The position numbers and the translations under genes were made by a program. Under the pieces are notes generated by a model that did no database searches, had not been told where the DNA came from, and saw only the letters and a program-made list of their open reading frames with translations. A stretch of 64,000 nucleotides of DNA from Bacteroidales bacterium UBA3289. GTDB lineage: Bacteria > Bacteroidota > Bacteroidia > Bacteroidales > UBA932. Within the stretch, counting starts at the first letter, position 1, and the number at the start of each line of letters is the position of its first letter. The stretch covers positions 50,425 to 114,424 of the forward strand of contig DETL01000034.1 in assembly GCA_002361625.1 (NCBI GenBank), in the 5' to 3' direction. Shown one piece after another: positions 8,301 through 17,199 of this stretch.

Positions 8301-10531
8301 CTGTATCGAATTCTCAAAGCATCAATTAATGCTTCGGCTAATTGTTCATTTAGAGCAGTCCTCTTAAGTGGTTTCCTCGCCTTTTCGGAGAACAATAAAT
8401 TATCCAAATGATCTATACAATCGTTGTTGTTTCTTGGATTATCTTTATAGTGCTTTTCTTGTACAAACTTAATGTCATCCAAGATTATCCTTTCAACATT
8501 GGGGTCTCCAATACGAAGTTCTTTAACAACATCAGTCAGACCTTTGTCGGTCACAAAATACAACCCAGCATCCTGAGGATAACTCTCATCTGGGAACTGA
8601 AGAAAAGACTCCGCCGTTTTAACGGGATGAATATTAAGCGCATCCCTAATGGCTGATAAAGATACCTCTCCAATTCCTTGAATCCTACTTATCCTGATAA
8701 CAAAGCCTTCATCGAGACGTTGACCAGATTGAACAAATAGCTCTAATATCTGTTCAATATGTTTTTTCCCAAGTGACTTGTTATTTTCGCCGAATCTTAC
8801 TGCATCAAGTTTGAGTCTAAGCTCCTTTGACGGGTCGGATTCTGTTTTCGGAGTCTCTCTCGGATTGTCCTCTGGTTCTATCTCTTCTCCATTAGAGACA
8901 GGTTTCTCATTGAGAGGGCCTTCATCAACTACTGATGGTTCGCCCTCCACATTCTGAACTTCATCCATGTCTGGAGCAACAGCCTCACAGATCTTCGAGC
9001 ATTCAGGAAACAACAATTTGTGAACTTCATCTAATAGTTCTTTCTTCAGGACACTGGCCGTGAATGTCTTGGGAAGCTGTGAGTATCCATATGTGGCACC
9101 ATACAAGCCCCATGCATAACGGTATTCCAATATGCCATTTTGCGAAAGGTTATCAGATAGTTTATCGATGTCTGTACCTTTCAGGGAGAAAATAGCAAAA
9201 GCCTGAAGGATATCATGTTGATCTGATAAGACATCGAATGGAGTGCCATTCTGAATGTTGCTTAACAAGGCATTAACATATCCGCGAGAAGGAGAATTGC
9301 TCCATTTCTCCTCGTCATAAAAAGATTTTAGGATTTGTCCACCAAGCAAAGCAATCGCAAGACTTGGTTTCTGGTCAGCATTTTCCAAATGTTTTCCGTC
9401 AATCAATGCGTTCAGGAACTTATTATAAAAATCAAGTTTAGACTCTGCATCGGAAATAACTAACTCATGCTTATCCGATATATGGAATACATCATCGAGT
9501 TTAATCTGCGACTTGGAAGACGACGACGACAAGCTCATCTCGACAGCGGCGATAGCTCTATCCATTTCTCCCATCTTAACAGGCATTAAGTCGGCCATTT
9601 TGCTATTACCAATGATATCGTACAAGGAATAGATATCGAATGGTTCCCTGAGGCCAAGCCGCTGCATTAAGCCCTGCATCAGCCCAAGCTCCTCGATGAT
9701 ATTCAGAATTGCTGATCTCGAAATAACGCCCTCATTCGCGCGTAAGGTCTTTGATGACGACAGATGTAAGTCAATAGTTTCCTTGTTTCTTAATGAGACC
9801 GGATCTACGGTTAGAAAAACCTCATAAAACTCCTTGACTATTGGCTCAAGAATGCTATCCTGCTCTGGAGACAGTCCCTTGTTAGGGGAGTTTACTATAG
9901 CAGAAAAGACGTTCTTGATCTTTCGTGCATCCTTCTTAAGCGTCGCAAGCTTAGGACTCATCACCTGGTTTAACCCAGCATAATAACAGACAATCGCTCC
10001 CTTGATCCTATCTATTCTATCATCCTCAATACTTGCGGATGACAGAATCTCTGAACTATACTTACCACAATAAGATTTATCCCACTTGAATTCTAAATCA
10101 TGTGCAATCTGTTTGTGGTCGTATAAGTGAAAAGTTTTATTCTCAAGACTCTGTTCCGCCTGAATCGAACATGTTTGAAATGCATTCTTCCCCTCATATA
10201 AGAAGGTGGCATTCTGCGGTGTAAAGAATATGGAGGATTCGCAAACATAGACGTCAACATTATGTTTGGAGCCTATCTTCTTGATGGGCTGGCCAATCTT
10301 ATCAGCGTCTAGCGCAATTACAACCCTATAATTCTCCATACCCCCATCAGACACCTTATATGAAGGAATCTTTGAATATAAATAGATGACTTCGTCTGAA
10401 GGGCAGGCGACAACAGGGAAGAAACGTCTGTTACCAGTCTTTCTCCTAGGATAAAGAGCAGCCGGCGAAATGGAATCGGTGCTCAATATGTTATTCATGT
10501 TCAGAGAACATGTAGGGATGTAAAGAATCAT
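8297..10531 (-). CDS. Uncharacterised 744-residue protein with possible helix-hairpin-helix near C-terminus
   Basis: I do not recognise the family. It has no signal peptide, membrane helix or Walker motif. The N-terminal 150 residues are beta-rich (FFPVVACPSDEVIYLYS, YRVVIALDAD, DVYVCESSIFF), the middle is mostly helical, residues about 520-570 are acidic and low-complexity (many E, P, S), and about 630-660 contain IQGIGEVSLSAIRDAL, which resembles a helix-hairpin-helix DNA-binding motif. It sits in the centre of the five-gene core: 4 bases after the SF1 helicase and overlapping DUF1848. It is likely the specific component of the system. The size and position suggest a scaffold or target-recognition subunit, which is inference only. 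Confidence 0.7.
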   Translation of the reverse strand: MILYIPTCSLNMNNILSTDSISPAALYPRRKTGNRRFFPVVACPSDEVIYLYSKIPSYKVSDGGMENYRVVIALDADKIGQPIKKIGSKHNVDVYVCESSIFFTPQNATFLYEGKNAFQTCSIQAEQSLENKTFHLYDHKQIAHDLEFKWDKSYCGKYSSEILSSASIEDDRIDRIKGAIVCYYAGLNQVMSPKLATLKKDARKIKNVFSAIVNSPNKGLSPEQDSILEPIVKEFYEVFLTVDPVSLRNKETIDLHLSSSKTLRANEGVISRSAILNIIEELGLMQGLMQRLGLREPFDIYSLYDIIGNSKMADLMPVKMGEMDRAIAAVEMSLSSSSSKSQIKLDDVFHISDKHELVISDAESKLDFYNKFLNALIDGKHLENADQKPSLAIALLGGQILKSFYDEEKWSNSPSRGYVNALLSNIQNGTPFDVLSDQHDILQAFAIFSLKGTDIDKLSDNLSQNGILEYRYAWGLYGATYGYSQLPKTFTASVLKKELLDEVHKLLFPECSKICEAVAPDMDEVQNVEGEPSVVDEGPLNEKPVSNGEEIEPEDNPRETPKTESDPSKELRLKLDAVRFGENNKSLGKKHIEQILELFVQSGQRLDEGFVIRISRIQGIGEVSLSAIRDALNIHPVKTAESFLQFPDESYPQDAGLYFVTDKGLTDVVKELRIGDPNVERIILDDIKFVQEKHYKDNPRNNNDCIDHLDNLLFSEKARKPLKRTALNEQLAEALIDALRIRYR

Positions 10532-10535
10532 AATA

Positions 10536-11597
10536 CTACAGAGTTATGGTTGAAGCGCTTTGCAGCGACGTGTCATATAAACTTCTGGGAATCGGATCGA
10601 AGAAACTGGATAGATTCCCGGTATGCATTATGTACAGCATCTCATAGGTCCTGGTAATCGCAACATACAAAGGATTGCGTTCATCCTCATTTTCAGCCAC
10701 ACAGTCAGGTACGAAGACGTTTTCGAACTGGAGTCCTTTCGAGCTATGGTAGGTCATTAGTTTTGGATTGTCAGATGTGAAATCCAGATCCATCTGTCGG
10801 CCATATTTCGCTTCCACAGTCAGTCCCTTGTTGCTTAGATATCTGTACGCATATTCGACATCCTCATTATGCCTGAACAGGATGCCAACATCTTCCAGGC
10901 TCTTGTTTCTGATGATACTGGCAATAGCATCCAGTTCAGCGTCACGAGAAGCGAACCGTAAAATCTTAGGCTTCTCAGTCCCTTCAATAGTACACCGTTC
11001 CTCTAGTTCATCGCGTTCGGAATTGATATACTCAGCCACCCTTGCTATTTTCTTGGGTAGTCTATGGTTGAAAACCAACTGCTCCATCGGATACTTTGTC
11101 ATGGTCTGAATCTCTTCCATGGAAAGAGGTTCTTTCTCGGGATTGAACTTATAAAGTTGCTGGGCCGAATCGCCATAAAGAAGCAACGCTTTCCTGGCAT
11201 ACTTGCGGAACACTTCGATATCTGCGCGGGAGAAATCCTGTGCTTCATCGACTATGATATAATCATAATAGCCGACCTTCCAACCACCTCTAACAAACCC
11301 TGTATCGGTCTTGGTCCATGAAAAGCAGCTGTCGAAATTCTTGACATTGTTATCATTCAGTCCGACCGTACGGATTCCATCCTCCATATACTGTCTGAGC
11401 GCTTTCGTATAAACAACATAAAGATACGACCCCATCGCTTTCTCCTGGATTTGCTTTGCTTTCCAAAGAGCAAGAATCGATTTTCCGCTCCCAGCACAAC
11501 CCTTGACTATGAAGGAATTATCAGTCCGCTTATTAATGACTTTAACTTGATAATCGTCAAGTTCAGAGTCTTTTACGTAAAAACTTCTTTTTGCCAT
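10536..11597 (-). CDS. Compact UvrD/PcrA-type SF1A helicase
   Basis: A 353-residue protein with all core motifs of SF1A DNA helicases: Walker A GCAGSGKS (33-40), motif II DEAQD (117-121), motif III LLYGDSAQQLY, motif IV NHRLPK, motif V TYHSSKGLQFENVFVP and motif VI YVAITRTYEMLYI. It lacks the long 1B and 2B insertions of UvrD (about 700 residues), so it is close to a minimal ATPase core and may need partners for unwinding. It lies 27 bases downstream of the NERD-methyltransferase gene and 4 bases upstream of the 744-residue gene. A nuclease-like NERD domain and UvrD-type helicases are often joined in one protein; here they are separate neighbours. Confidence 0.88.
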   Translation of the reverse strand: MAKRSFYVKDSELDDYQVKVINKRTDNSFIVKGCAGSGKSILALWKAKQIQEKAMGSYLYVVYTKALRQYMEDGIRTVGLNDNNVKNFDSCFSWTKTDTGFVRGGWKVGYYDYIIVDEAQDFSRADIEVFRKYARKALLLYGDSAQQLYKFNPEKEPLSMEEIQTMTKYPMEQLVFNHRLPKKIARVAEYINSERDELEERCTIEGTEKPKILRFASRDAELDAIASIIRNKSLEDVGILFRHNEDVEYAYRYLSNKGLTVEAKYGRQMDLDFTSDNPKLMTYHSSKGLQFENVFVPDCVAENEDERNPLYVAITRTYEMLYIMHTGNLSSFFDPIPRSLYDTSLQSASTITL

Positions 11598-11624
11598 ATT
11601 ATTGTTTCTATGTATTATACAGAC

Positions 11625-13706
11625 CTATCGTTCGCCGTTTAGACGGTACGGGTCGAGATCTCCCTCGAAGTTATTGGTATATGGACATACTGTTCCTTCG
11701 TATACCGACATTCTTTTTTCTTGAAAAACAATTCCCAAACTTTGCGCAAACTCCTTATGGGCTATCAAGCGATAAACGACTCTGCACTTATCATTGCTCT
11801 TTCGAGAATGAGAAATGGAAAACTCTTTCTGTTGGAAGCATCGGGAATTACTACATATCCTGCCATAATGGGAGCAGCTAATCGGGACTAACACTTCATA
11901 ATCTTCTTTTTCTCGCATTAGTCTGTTTAACTGCTCACTCATCATGTGGGGGAAAAACAAGGATGTATGAAGCGGCTTGGTTGTCACGTCTAGGATTAGG
12001 CAAATTCCAGATGCGGCTAATTTAGGCAGGAATGTCTTGCCAAAGTCATAATATGCATTATCTCGGCTCCCGTTCCCTCCGGAAATAATCTCCCCAATCA
12101 TCTTGCTGGAAACGATGAGGTCAAATTCCTGGACAGGCCAATCGGAAAGACAGTCAGTCGAGAAACAGTCGATAACAGTTTGCTTGACATATAGATGAGC
12201 GTTGCATCTTGTTGTGACGCAAAATCTTTCGAAAACAGACTTGAGGATGGTGAGTGCATGCGGATTCCCATCTATGGCGTATACACTGATGTCACTAAAA
12301 TGAGTGAAATTCCTCAGCAACGCCGTCAGTAGACCTATGACGTCTCCACCTGAACCACAACCAACGGAAAGAATCCTTAATGATTCTTTCTGTTCAAGGC
12401 TGGAATGGCAAGAGTCTACAGAAAAAAGATTGTCGAAGATGCAGAAAGTATCCGCATAGCTCCTAGGAAAATAAGTCCCAAGATACACGAGATTATCGTC
12501 GTAAGATGATAGGAGATTTGACTCGAACTTCTCGTGGTCGGCATCCCAACGCCCTTTCAATTCTTCAAAAATGAAATGATCCAGCCACGAGGGAAGCCTC
12601 GTGGTTGTTTTCAACCGATTTTGCGCCAATCTGGATTCGTGATGGTCTATTTGTTCTGGAGCAGGGGCCTTTTGAGCACTATCAAAGTGCTTCTCGAGCG
12701 GTTCTCCATCGAACCAATAAATAATCCCATCTCGTTCAAACACCGGACGGGACAGAAATCTCTCTATCTTCTTTTTGAAACCCGTGCAGGCAGCTGCCAC
12801 TAGAAACTCATTGGTCGCCTGAGATGACTCGACCCAGGATGGGATTGAATTGTTCTTAACATCGATTACTTCAAAACGGCCACTAATCCCAAGAGCGGAG
12901 AAGACTTGTTCCATATAAGAGACAAAAGTCTGCTGAGATTCGTCCACCTGATGTGTCACAGGATTCGGATCTGGTGACTGCTTGTCATCAGAAATAGGTT
13001 CTTCCTCAAAAACGGGAGCTGGATCGTTGACTGGGAATAATACCATTTCTTCGGAGGTCTGTGAGTTTGATGCTTCGACGTTTATGTCCTTTAATACTTC
13101 CACGTTCGAATATCTTACACACAACCAGTCGGGATCCAGCGCCAACCGGTCAATTATTCGAGCAAAGTCTTCCTGCTGTAAATCGCAGTTAGGGGAAACG
13201 ATCAAGTCCAGTTCATCAATGAAGGAGCGCTCGTCGCAAATACGTAGCCACTTGATACGCGAACTGACCTTGTTGTCAATCTCAGAAGGGCGATGGAAGA
13301 CAATCATTGAAGATAAACGTTCCACCTCCTTTGCAGAGAAAGCGCCGCTTTCAACAAATACAGGTTTGCTTGCCGTTCTGTTAATTCTAGCCTGGGTATA
13401 TGGGTTCTTTCTCCCAGCACCGCCCTTGACGATCGATCTCACGTCGTTTTCAACGGATATCCAGTCGCCGTTTTCGGAGGCTGTAATGGATCCGCCGTAA
13501 TCCTTGAACTCCAATACGACGATGCCTTCATTCTTGATGATTATGCCGTCCAATTCAACATCTCCAATGTTATAGTTGCCGATGAAGATGCACATTTCGT
13601 CCGGAGAGGCAAAATACCTTTCCTTCAGTTGAACGCAGAGATTTCTAAATTCCTCACGTTCATGAGTCTGGTCATAATTCCTTGGCCTATATACGAGAAG
13701 TGGCAT
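11625..13706 (-). CDS. NERD nuclease-related domain fused to SAM-dependent methyltransferase
   Basis: A 693-residue protein. Residues about 15-110 match the NERD domain: D53 in ELDGIII and the E-x-K pair E66/K68 in VVLEFKDYGG form the expected PD-(D/E)xK-type acidic-lysine triad. A linker of about 130 residues and a middle region of unknown type (about 250-400) follow. Residues about 440-600 form a Rossmann-fold methyltransferase with motif I LSVGCGSGGDVIGL and motif II-like VYAIDGNPHALTIL. I do not see a clear N6-adenine or C5-cytosine catalytic signature, so the methyl acceptor is unknown. It is the first gene of the AT-rich operon. The C-terminal 110 residues, containing several cysteines and histidines (ISCSHYGRIC), are unassigned. 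Confidence 0.78.
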   Translation of the reverse strand: MPLLVYRPRNYDQTHEREEFRNLCVQLKERYFASPDEMCIFIGNYNIGDVELDGIIIKNEGIVVLEFKDYGGSITASENGDWISVENDVRSIVKGGAGRKNPYTQARINRTASKPVFVESGAFSAKEVERLSSMIVFHRPSEIDNKVSSRIKWLRICDERSFIDELDLIVSPNCDLQQEDFARIIDRLALDPDWLCVRYSNVEVLKDINVEASNSQTSEEMVLFPVNDPAPVFEEEPISDDKQSPDPNPVTHQVDESQQTFVSYMEQVFSALGISGRFEVIDVKNNSIPSWVESSQATNEFLVAAACTGFKKKIERFLSRPVFERDGIIYWFDGEPLEKHFDSAQKAPAPEQIDHHESRLAQNRLKTTTRLPSWLDHFIFEELKGRWDADHEKFESNLLSSYDDNLVYLGTYFPRSYADTFCIFDNLFSVDSCHSSLEQKESLRILSVGCGSGGDVIGLLTALLRNFTHFSDISVYAIDGNPHALTILKSVFERFCVTTRCNAHLYVKQTVIDCFSTDCLSDWPVQEFDLIVSSKMIGEIISGGNGSRDNAYYDFGKTFLPKLAASGICLILDVTTKPLHTSLFFPHMMSEQLNRLMREKEDYEVLVPISCSHYGRICSNSRCFQQKEFSISHSRKSNDKCRVVYRLIAHKEFAQSLGIVFQEKRMSVYEGTVCPYTNNFEGDLDPYRLNGER

Positions 13707-13726
13707 GATTGAAAAAGTGGTAATTG

Positions 13727-13734
13727 CAAATTTA
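13727..13734 (-). promoter_or_regulatory. Candidate -7 box of the AT-rich operon promoter
   Basis: On the minus strand this octamer reads TAAATTTG, a full match to the Bacteroidetes -7 consensus TAnnTTTG, 20 bases upstream of the NERD gene ATG. No clear TTTG lies 19-21 bases further upstream, so the -33 element is weak. It is the only such box between the divergent genes and would drive the whole 13.7-kb operon. Confidence 0.45.
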
Positions 13735-13864
13735 CCGTTTTTATTTCATTTTATCGATATGCGTTTTCATGTTTTGCCGTGTAAGAATCATGTGAGGGAA
13801 AGTATCTAGATAGTGCGTCCAACAAGTGACGAGTTATATGGTTTTATTATACCTTTCACGCATC

Positions 13865-15928
13865 ATGAAGAGAATCTTCATCCTTATCCTGTCAGCGCTG
13901 ATGCTGACCCTGGCCTGCGGCGATGCTTTCGCCCAGAAGTCCAAGAACGACAACGACTACAATCTCCAGCGTGCCTGGGAGGCGCTCGAGCAAGAGAAGG
14001 ACGACTCCAAGGCGCTCGACCTCGTCAACCGGCAGCTCCGGGAAACGCCGGACAACGTGCAGGCCCTTCTCCTTCGCGTCCGGTTGAACCGGAAGAACGG
14101 GGAGTACGGCAAGGCCATGTCCGACGTCAACCATGCCCTGAAGGTGAACAAGCCGAAGAAGAGCGAGGTCGCCATGTCCACCCTCTACTGGTGGAAAGGA
14201 CACATCTATCAGGACATGGGCGAAACGGAGAAGTCGTACGAAGCGCTCGGAAAGGCCTGGAGCTTAGCCCAAAAGGACAACAAGGAGAATCTGCAGGGCA
14301 TCTCTTTCGACTATGGATGCTCCCTCGCCGAGCTGGAACGGTACGACGAGGCCGACGCGGTGTTCGATGCCATGCTGAAGGAGGACGAGACTGATGCCGC
14401 CGCCATGGTGGGCAAGGCGAGCACGCTGATCAGCCGAGGAAGGGACCGCGAGGCCGTTACTGTCCTGGAAAAGGCGCAGAAGTACGCGGAGAACTACTCC
14501 GAGGTATACCGTTTCCGGATGATGGCCTACAAGAATATCGGCGAATACACAAAGGCCATTGACGCCGGACTGGACTGGTTCGACAAGAATGACAGCTACG
14601 ACACGGACTCCCTGGTGGTTGTGCTGGCGAAGCGCCCGAACTACTCGGAGGCCGCCATCAAGGGCCGGGGAAAGAAGATCGAGAATCCGCTGGGCTGGGA
14701 CATGCTATTGACGGAGTTCTACGAGGAGACCTTCCGCTATGCCGATGCGATTAAATGTTGTGATCGTATGGAGGCGACCTACGGCCACTACGACGAGTTC
14801 AATGTACGACGTAGCAACAATTATCGGATGCTTGGCATGTATGATCAGGCAATCGCAGACATATCCAAAGCGATGGAGAAGGAAACGGACCTTTATACGC
14901 TCTGCTCCCGGGGGGACTATTTCCGTCTGTCCGGCCGGCTCGACGAGGCGATCGCTGACTTCACCGCGGCCATCGATGAGGCGCCGCAGGAGGCATTCCC
15001 GTATTATCGGAGAGGATGGTGTTATGAGATGAAGGGGGATCGGAAGAAGGCGATGGAGGATTACAATCTCGGCATTGAACTGGATGACAACTATCCGTAC
15101 CAGTACCTGATGCGCGGAGAACTTCGTCTTCTCGAAGGTGATGAGGCCGGAGCGAAGGAGGACTTCGAGCAGGTAGTCAAGCGGGATACCGTGGTCAGTG
15201 ACGAAAGCTGTCGGCATTACGCCCTCCATTTTCTTGGGAAGGACGAGGAGGCGGAACAGTGGATGGATCGGATCATCCAGGCAAATCCGGAGCTCTCTGG
15301 CAACTACTACGACCAGGCCTGCCTCTATGCGCGGATGGGTCGTCTGAGCGAATCAGTTGCGTCCCTGAAGACTGCCTTCGAAAAGGGATACCGTGCTTTC
15401 ACCCATATCGACCTGGACGATGATATGGACCCGGTTAGGAACCTTCCGGAGTTTAAGGCGCTGGTTGCCGAGTTCAAGGCGAAGCATGAGGCGTTCCTGA
15501 AAGAGAACGATATCGCAGCGACAAAGCCAGCGGAGACCGTCACGGAGGTGGCGATGGTCCGGAAACCTGGCGGGACCTTCGAGATACCCTGCGACATCAA
15601 CGGGCTCCAGCTCCAAATGATCTTCGATACCGGAGCTTCGGACGTGACCATCTCCTCGGTGGAAGCGAACTTCATGCTGAAAAACGGATATCTCTCAGAA
15701 AAAGACGTCAAAGGGAAGAAGTATTACCAGATAGCCAACGGCCAGATCAGCGAGGGGACGGTCATCACCCTCCGCGAGGTTAAGCTCGGCGACGCGGTCC
15801 TCCGCAACGTGGACGCCTCCGTCGTGAACAGCCAGAAGGCCCCGCTGCTGCTTGGCCAGAGCGCCATGGAGCGGTTCGGGACCATCACCATCGACAATAT
15901 CAACAACAAACTCCTGATCAAACACTAA
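13865..15928 (+). CDS. Exported TPR-repeat protein with C-terminal retropepsin-like aspartic protease domain
   Basis: About 687 residues from the ATG at 13865, which places a clean signal peptide (MKRIFILILSALMLTLA, then AFAQ) at the N-terminus; an upstream in-frame ATG at 13826 would bury it. Residues about 30-540 are helical TPR-type repeats (for example SRGDYFRLSGRLDEAIADF and YYRRGWCYEMKGDRKKAMED). Residues about 560-687 form a single-chain retropepsin-like domain with the catalytic motif IFDTGAS (aspartate near 588) and a closing LLGQSAMERF. Retropepsin-like domains act as dimers or in non-peptidase roles. The product is expected in the periplasm. It opens the GC-rich plus-strand block, with two YbjN-like genes directly after. 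Confidence 0.83.
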   Translation: MKRIFILILSALMLTLACGDAFAQKSKNDNDYNLQRAWEALEQEKDDSKALDLVNRQLRETPDNVQALLLRVRLNRKNGEYGKAMSDVNHALKVNKPKKSEVAMSTLYWWKGHIYQDMGETEKSYEALGKAWSLAQKDNKENLQGISFDYGCSLAELERYDEADAVFDAMLKEDETDAAAMVGKASTLISRGRDREAVTVLEKAQKYAENYSEVYRFRMMAYKNIGEYTKAIDAGLDWFDKNDSYDTDSLVVVLAKRPNYSEAAIKGRGKKIENPLGWDMLLTEFYEETFRYADAIKCCDRMEATYGHYDEFNVRRSNNYRMLGMYDQAIADISKAMEKETDLYTLCSRGDYFRLSGRLDEAIADFTAAIDEAPQEAFPYYRRGWCYEMKGDRKKAMEDYNLGIELDDNYPYQYLMRGELRLLEGDEAGAKEDFEQVVKRDTVVSDESCRHYALHFLGKDEEAEQWMDRIIQANPELSGNYYDQACLYARMGRLSESVASLKTAFEKGYRAFTHIDLDDDMDPVRNLPEFKALVAEFKAKHEAFLKENDIAATKPAETVTEVAMVRKPGGTFEIPCDINGLQLQMIFDTGASDVTISSVEANFMLKNGYLSEKDVKGKKYYQIANGQISEGTVITLREVKLGDAVLRNVDASVVNSQKAPLLLGQSAMERFGTITIDNINNKLLIKH

Positions 15929-15932
15929 GCAC

Positions 15933-16571
15933 ATGGACATAGCGGCATTCATCAGCATTATTACGGCGGTAGTCCTCGGTGTTCTCCTGTGGGATCACCG
16001 AAAAGAGAACCGCAGACTCACGAAAGACCTGAAGTGGCAGCAGGCGGCCAATATGGAACTCCTGAAACACGACCCGGTAAACCCCGAAGTCGGTCCGTTG
16101 AGCAGTCCGGAACCGCTGACCGTCGAGAAGATCGCCGATGCCATTAGGATGGAAGGGTTCTTCCCCGAGACCGAGGAGGACGGCGTACGGTTCAAGGCCC
16201 AGGGGGAGTCCTTCTATATCGATGCCGGGCGTCTGCCCCTAATCTTCCTCCTCAAGAGTTACAATGTCGACCCCAAGGACTGGGAGATGGACCTTCTCCG
16301 GGATGCCGCCCACTTGATGTCCGATGAGCTCATCATGGTGAAGGCTACCTTCCTGGATGAGGGCAGGACACTGAACTTCTTTGTCGCAGCACAGGACCGG
16401 AACTACGAGAGCTTCCGGGCGAACCTGACGAACTACATGCACATCCTTGAAGACGGCCAGCGGAAGATGAACGAGGAATACCACCGCCTGGTGGACGAGA
16501 AGCGGGAGGCTGCCCTTGCGGCCCGGCCCGTCATCCCGTCAGCGCAACCCGAAAACAAGATCCTGTCATGA
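15933..16571 (+). CDS. Membrane-anchored YbjN-like protein
   Basis: A 212-residue protein with one N-terminal membrane helix (about residues 3-20, IAAFISIITAVVLGVLLW) and a basic stretch after it, so most of the chain should be cytoplasmic. The domain at about 60-180 (EKIADAIRMEGFFPE, YIDAGRLPLIFLL, IMVKATFLDEGRTLNFFVAA) has the alpha-beta pattern of YbjN/type III secretion chaperone-like proteins. The product of the next gene has a similar layout, suggesting an old duplication. It starts 4 bases after the TPR-retropepsin stop and overlaps the next gene by ATGA. No catalytic residues are visible and the function is unknown. The YbjN assignment is tentative. Confidence 0.6.
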   Translation: MDIAAFISIITAVVLGVLLWDHRKENRRLTKDLKWQQAANMELLKHDPVNPEVGPLSSPEPLTVEKIADAIRMEGFFPETEEDGVRFKAQGESFYIDAGRLPLIFLLKSYNVDPKDWEMDLLRDAAHLMSDELIMVKATFLDEGRTLNFFVAAQDRNYESFRANLTNYMHILEDGQRKMNEEYHRLVDEKREAALAARPVIPSAQPENKILS

Positions 16572-17086
16572 GTCTCGATTACTGGCATCTCTCCCTCTCC
16601 ACGGTCCAGCTCGCCTTCCGCTACCTCGATGTGGAGTACAAGGTGACGGGAACGGCGCAGTTCCGTTTCCGCCAGGGGCGTGACTGGTACTACCTGCAGT
16701 GCGCCCGACTGCCCGAACTGTTCTTCGAACGGGAAGTAGATCCCACGCACTACCTCCCGAAATACTTCTCGCCGAACACTCTTTTCTCGGCGATGAATGC
16801 CGTGAATGACAAGTACCACCTTGTCAAGGTCGCAATCCAGGAGGACGGGAACCTGATCTTCCGACTCTGCCTCAGGGAGGATCGCTACCTGTCGTTCAGG
16901 GAAGCGTTTTTCCAGTACGTCCGCGAACTCGACGATGCCGTCGAATCGTTCGCCCTCGCATGCAAGATATGTGTCAGTGACGAGGAGGATGGCGAGGCGG
17001 AAAAGGGAATCCCTTACGACAAGATCAGCGAGTGGCTCAGGAAGGAGGAGTATCAGTTCTTCAACAAAAAGGACGTTCAGTCATGA
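16568..17086 (+). CDS. YbjN-like protein, paralogue of preceding gene without the membrane helix
   Basis: A 172-residue soluble protein whose segments YKVTGTAQFRFRQG, YYLQCARLPELFF and LVKVAIQEDGNLIFRLCL line up in order with the preceding protein. It lacks the membrane anchor. The ATGA overlap with the gene before makes a shared complex plausible. No known catalytic motif is visible. The role is unknown. Confidence 0.58.
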   Translation: MSLDYWHLSLSTVQLAFRYLDVEYKVTGTAQFRFRQGRDWYYLQCARLPELFFEREVDPTHYLPKYFSPNTLFSAMNAVNDKYHLVKVAIQEDGNLIFRLCLREDRYLSFREAFFQYVRELDDAVESFALACKICVSDEEDGEAEKGIPYDKISEWLRKEEYQFFNKKDVQS

Positions 17087-17103
17087 TAACCTAACGGCAC
17101 CAA

Positions 17104-17154
17104 GGCCCGCCTTCTGTGAGGCGTGAAAGGCAGGTGGCGGGCCGGCCGTATTTT
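17104..17154 (+). terminator. Rho-independent terminator after the YbjN-like pair
   Basis: GGCCCGCC (17104-17111) pairs exactly with GGCGGGCC (17136-17143), and an inner CTG/CAG extends the stem. A short GGCCG is followed by TTTT at 17151-17154. It lies 18 bases after the stop and ahead of the ADP-ribosylglycohydrolase gene, so it probably ends the TPR-YbjN transcript. Confidence 0.62.
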
Positions 17155-17199
17155 CGTATGGTTTGGTAGATTTGAGAAACTGAATTAAAGGATAATAAT

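Noticed and set aside
13850..13857. TACCTTTC as promoter for the TPR-retropepsin gene
   Set aside because: It lacks the final G and would put the transcript start on the ATG at 13865.
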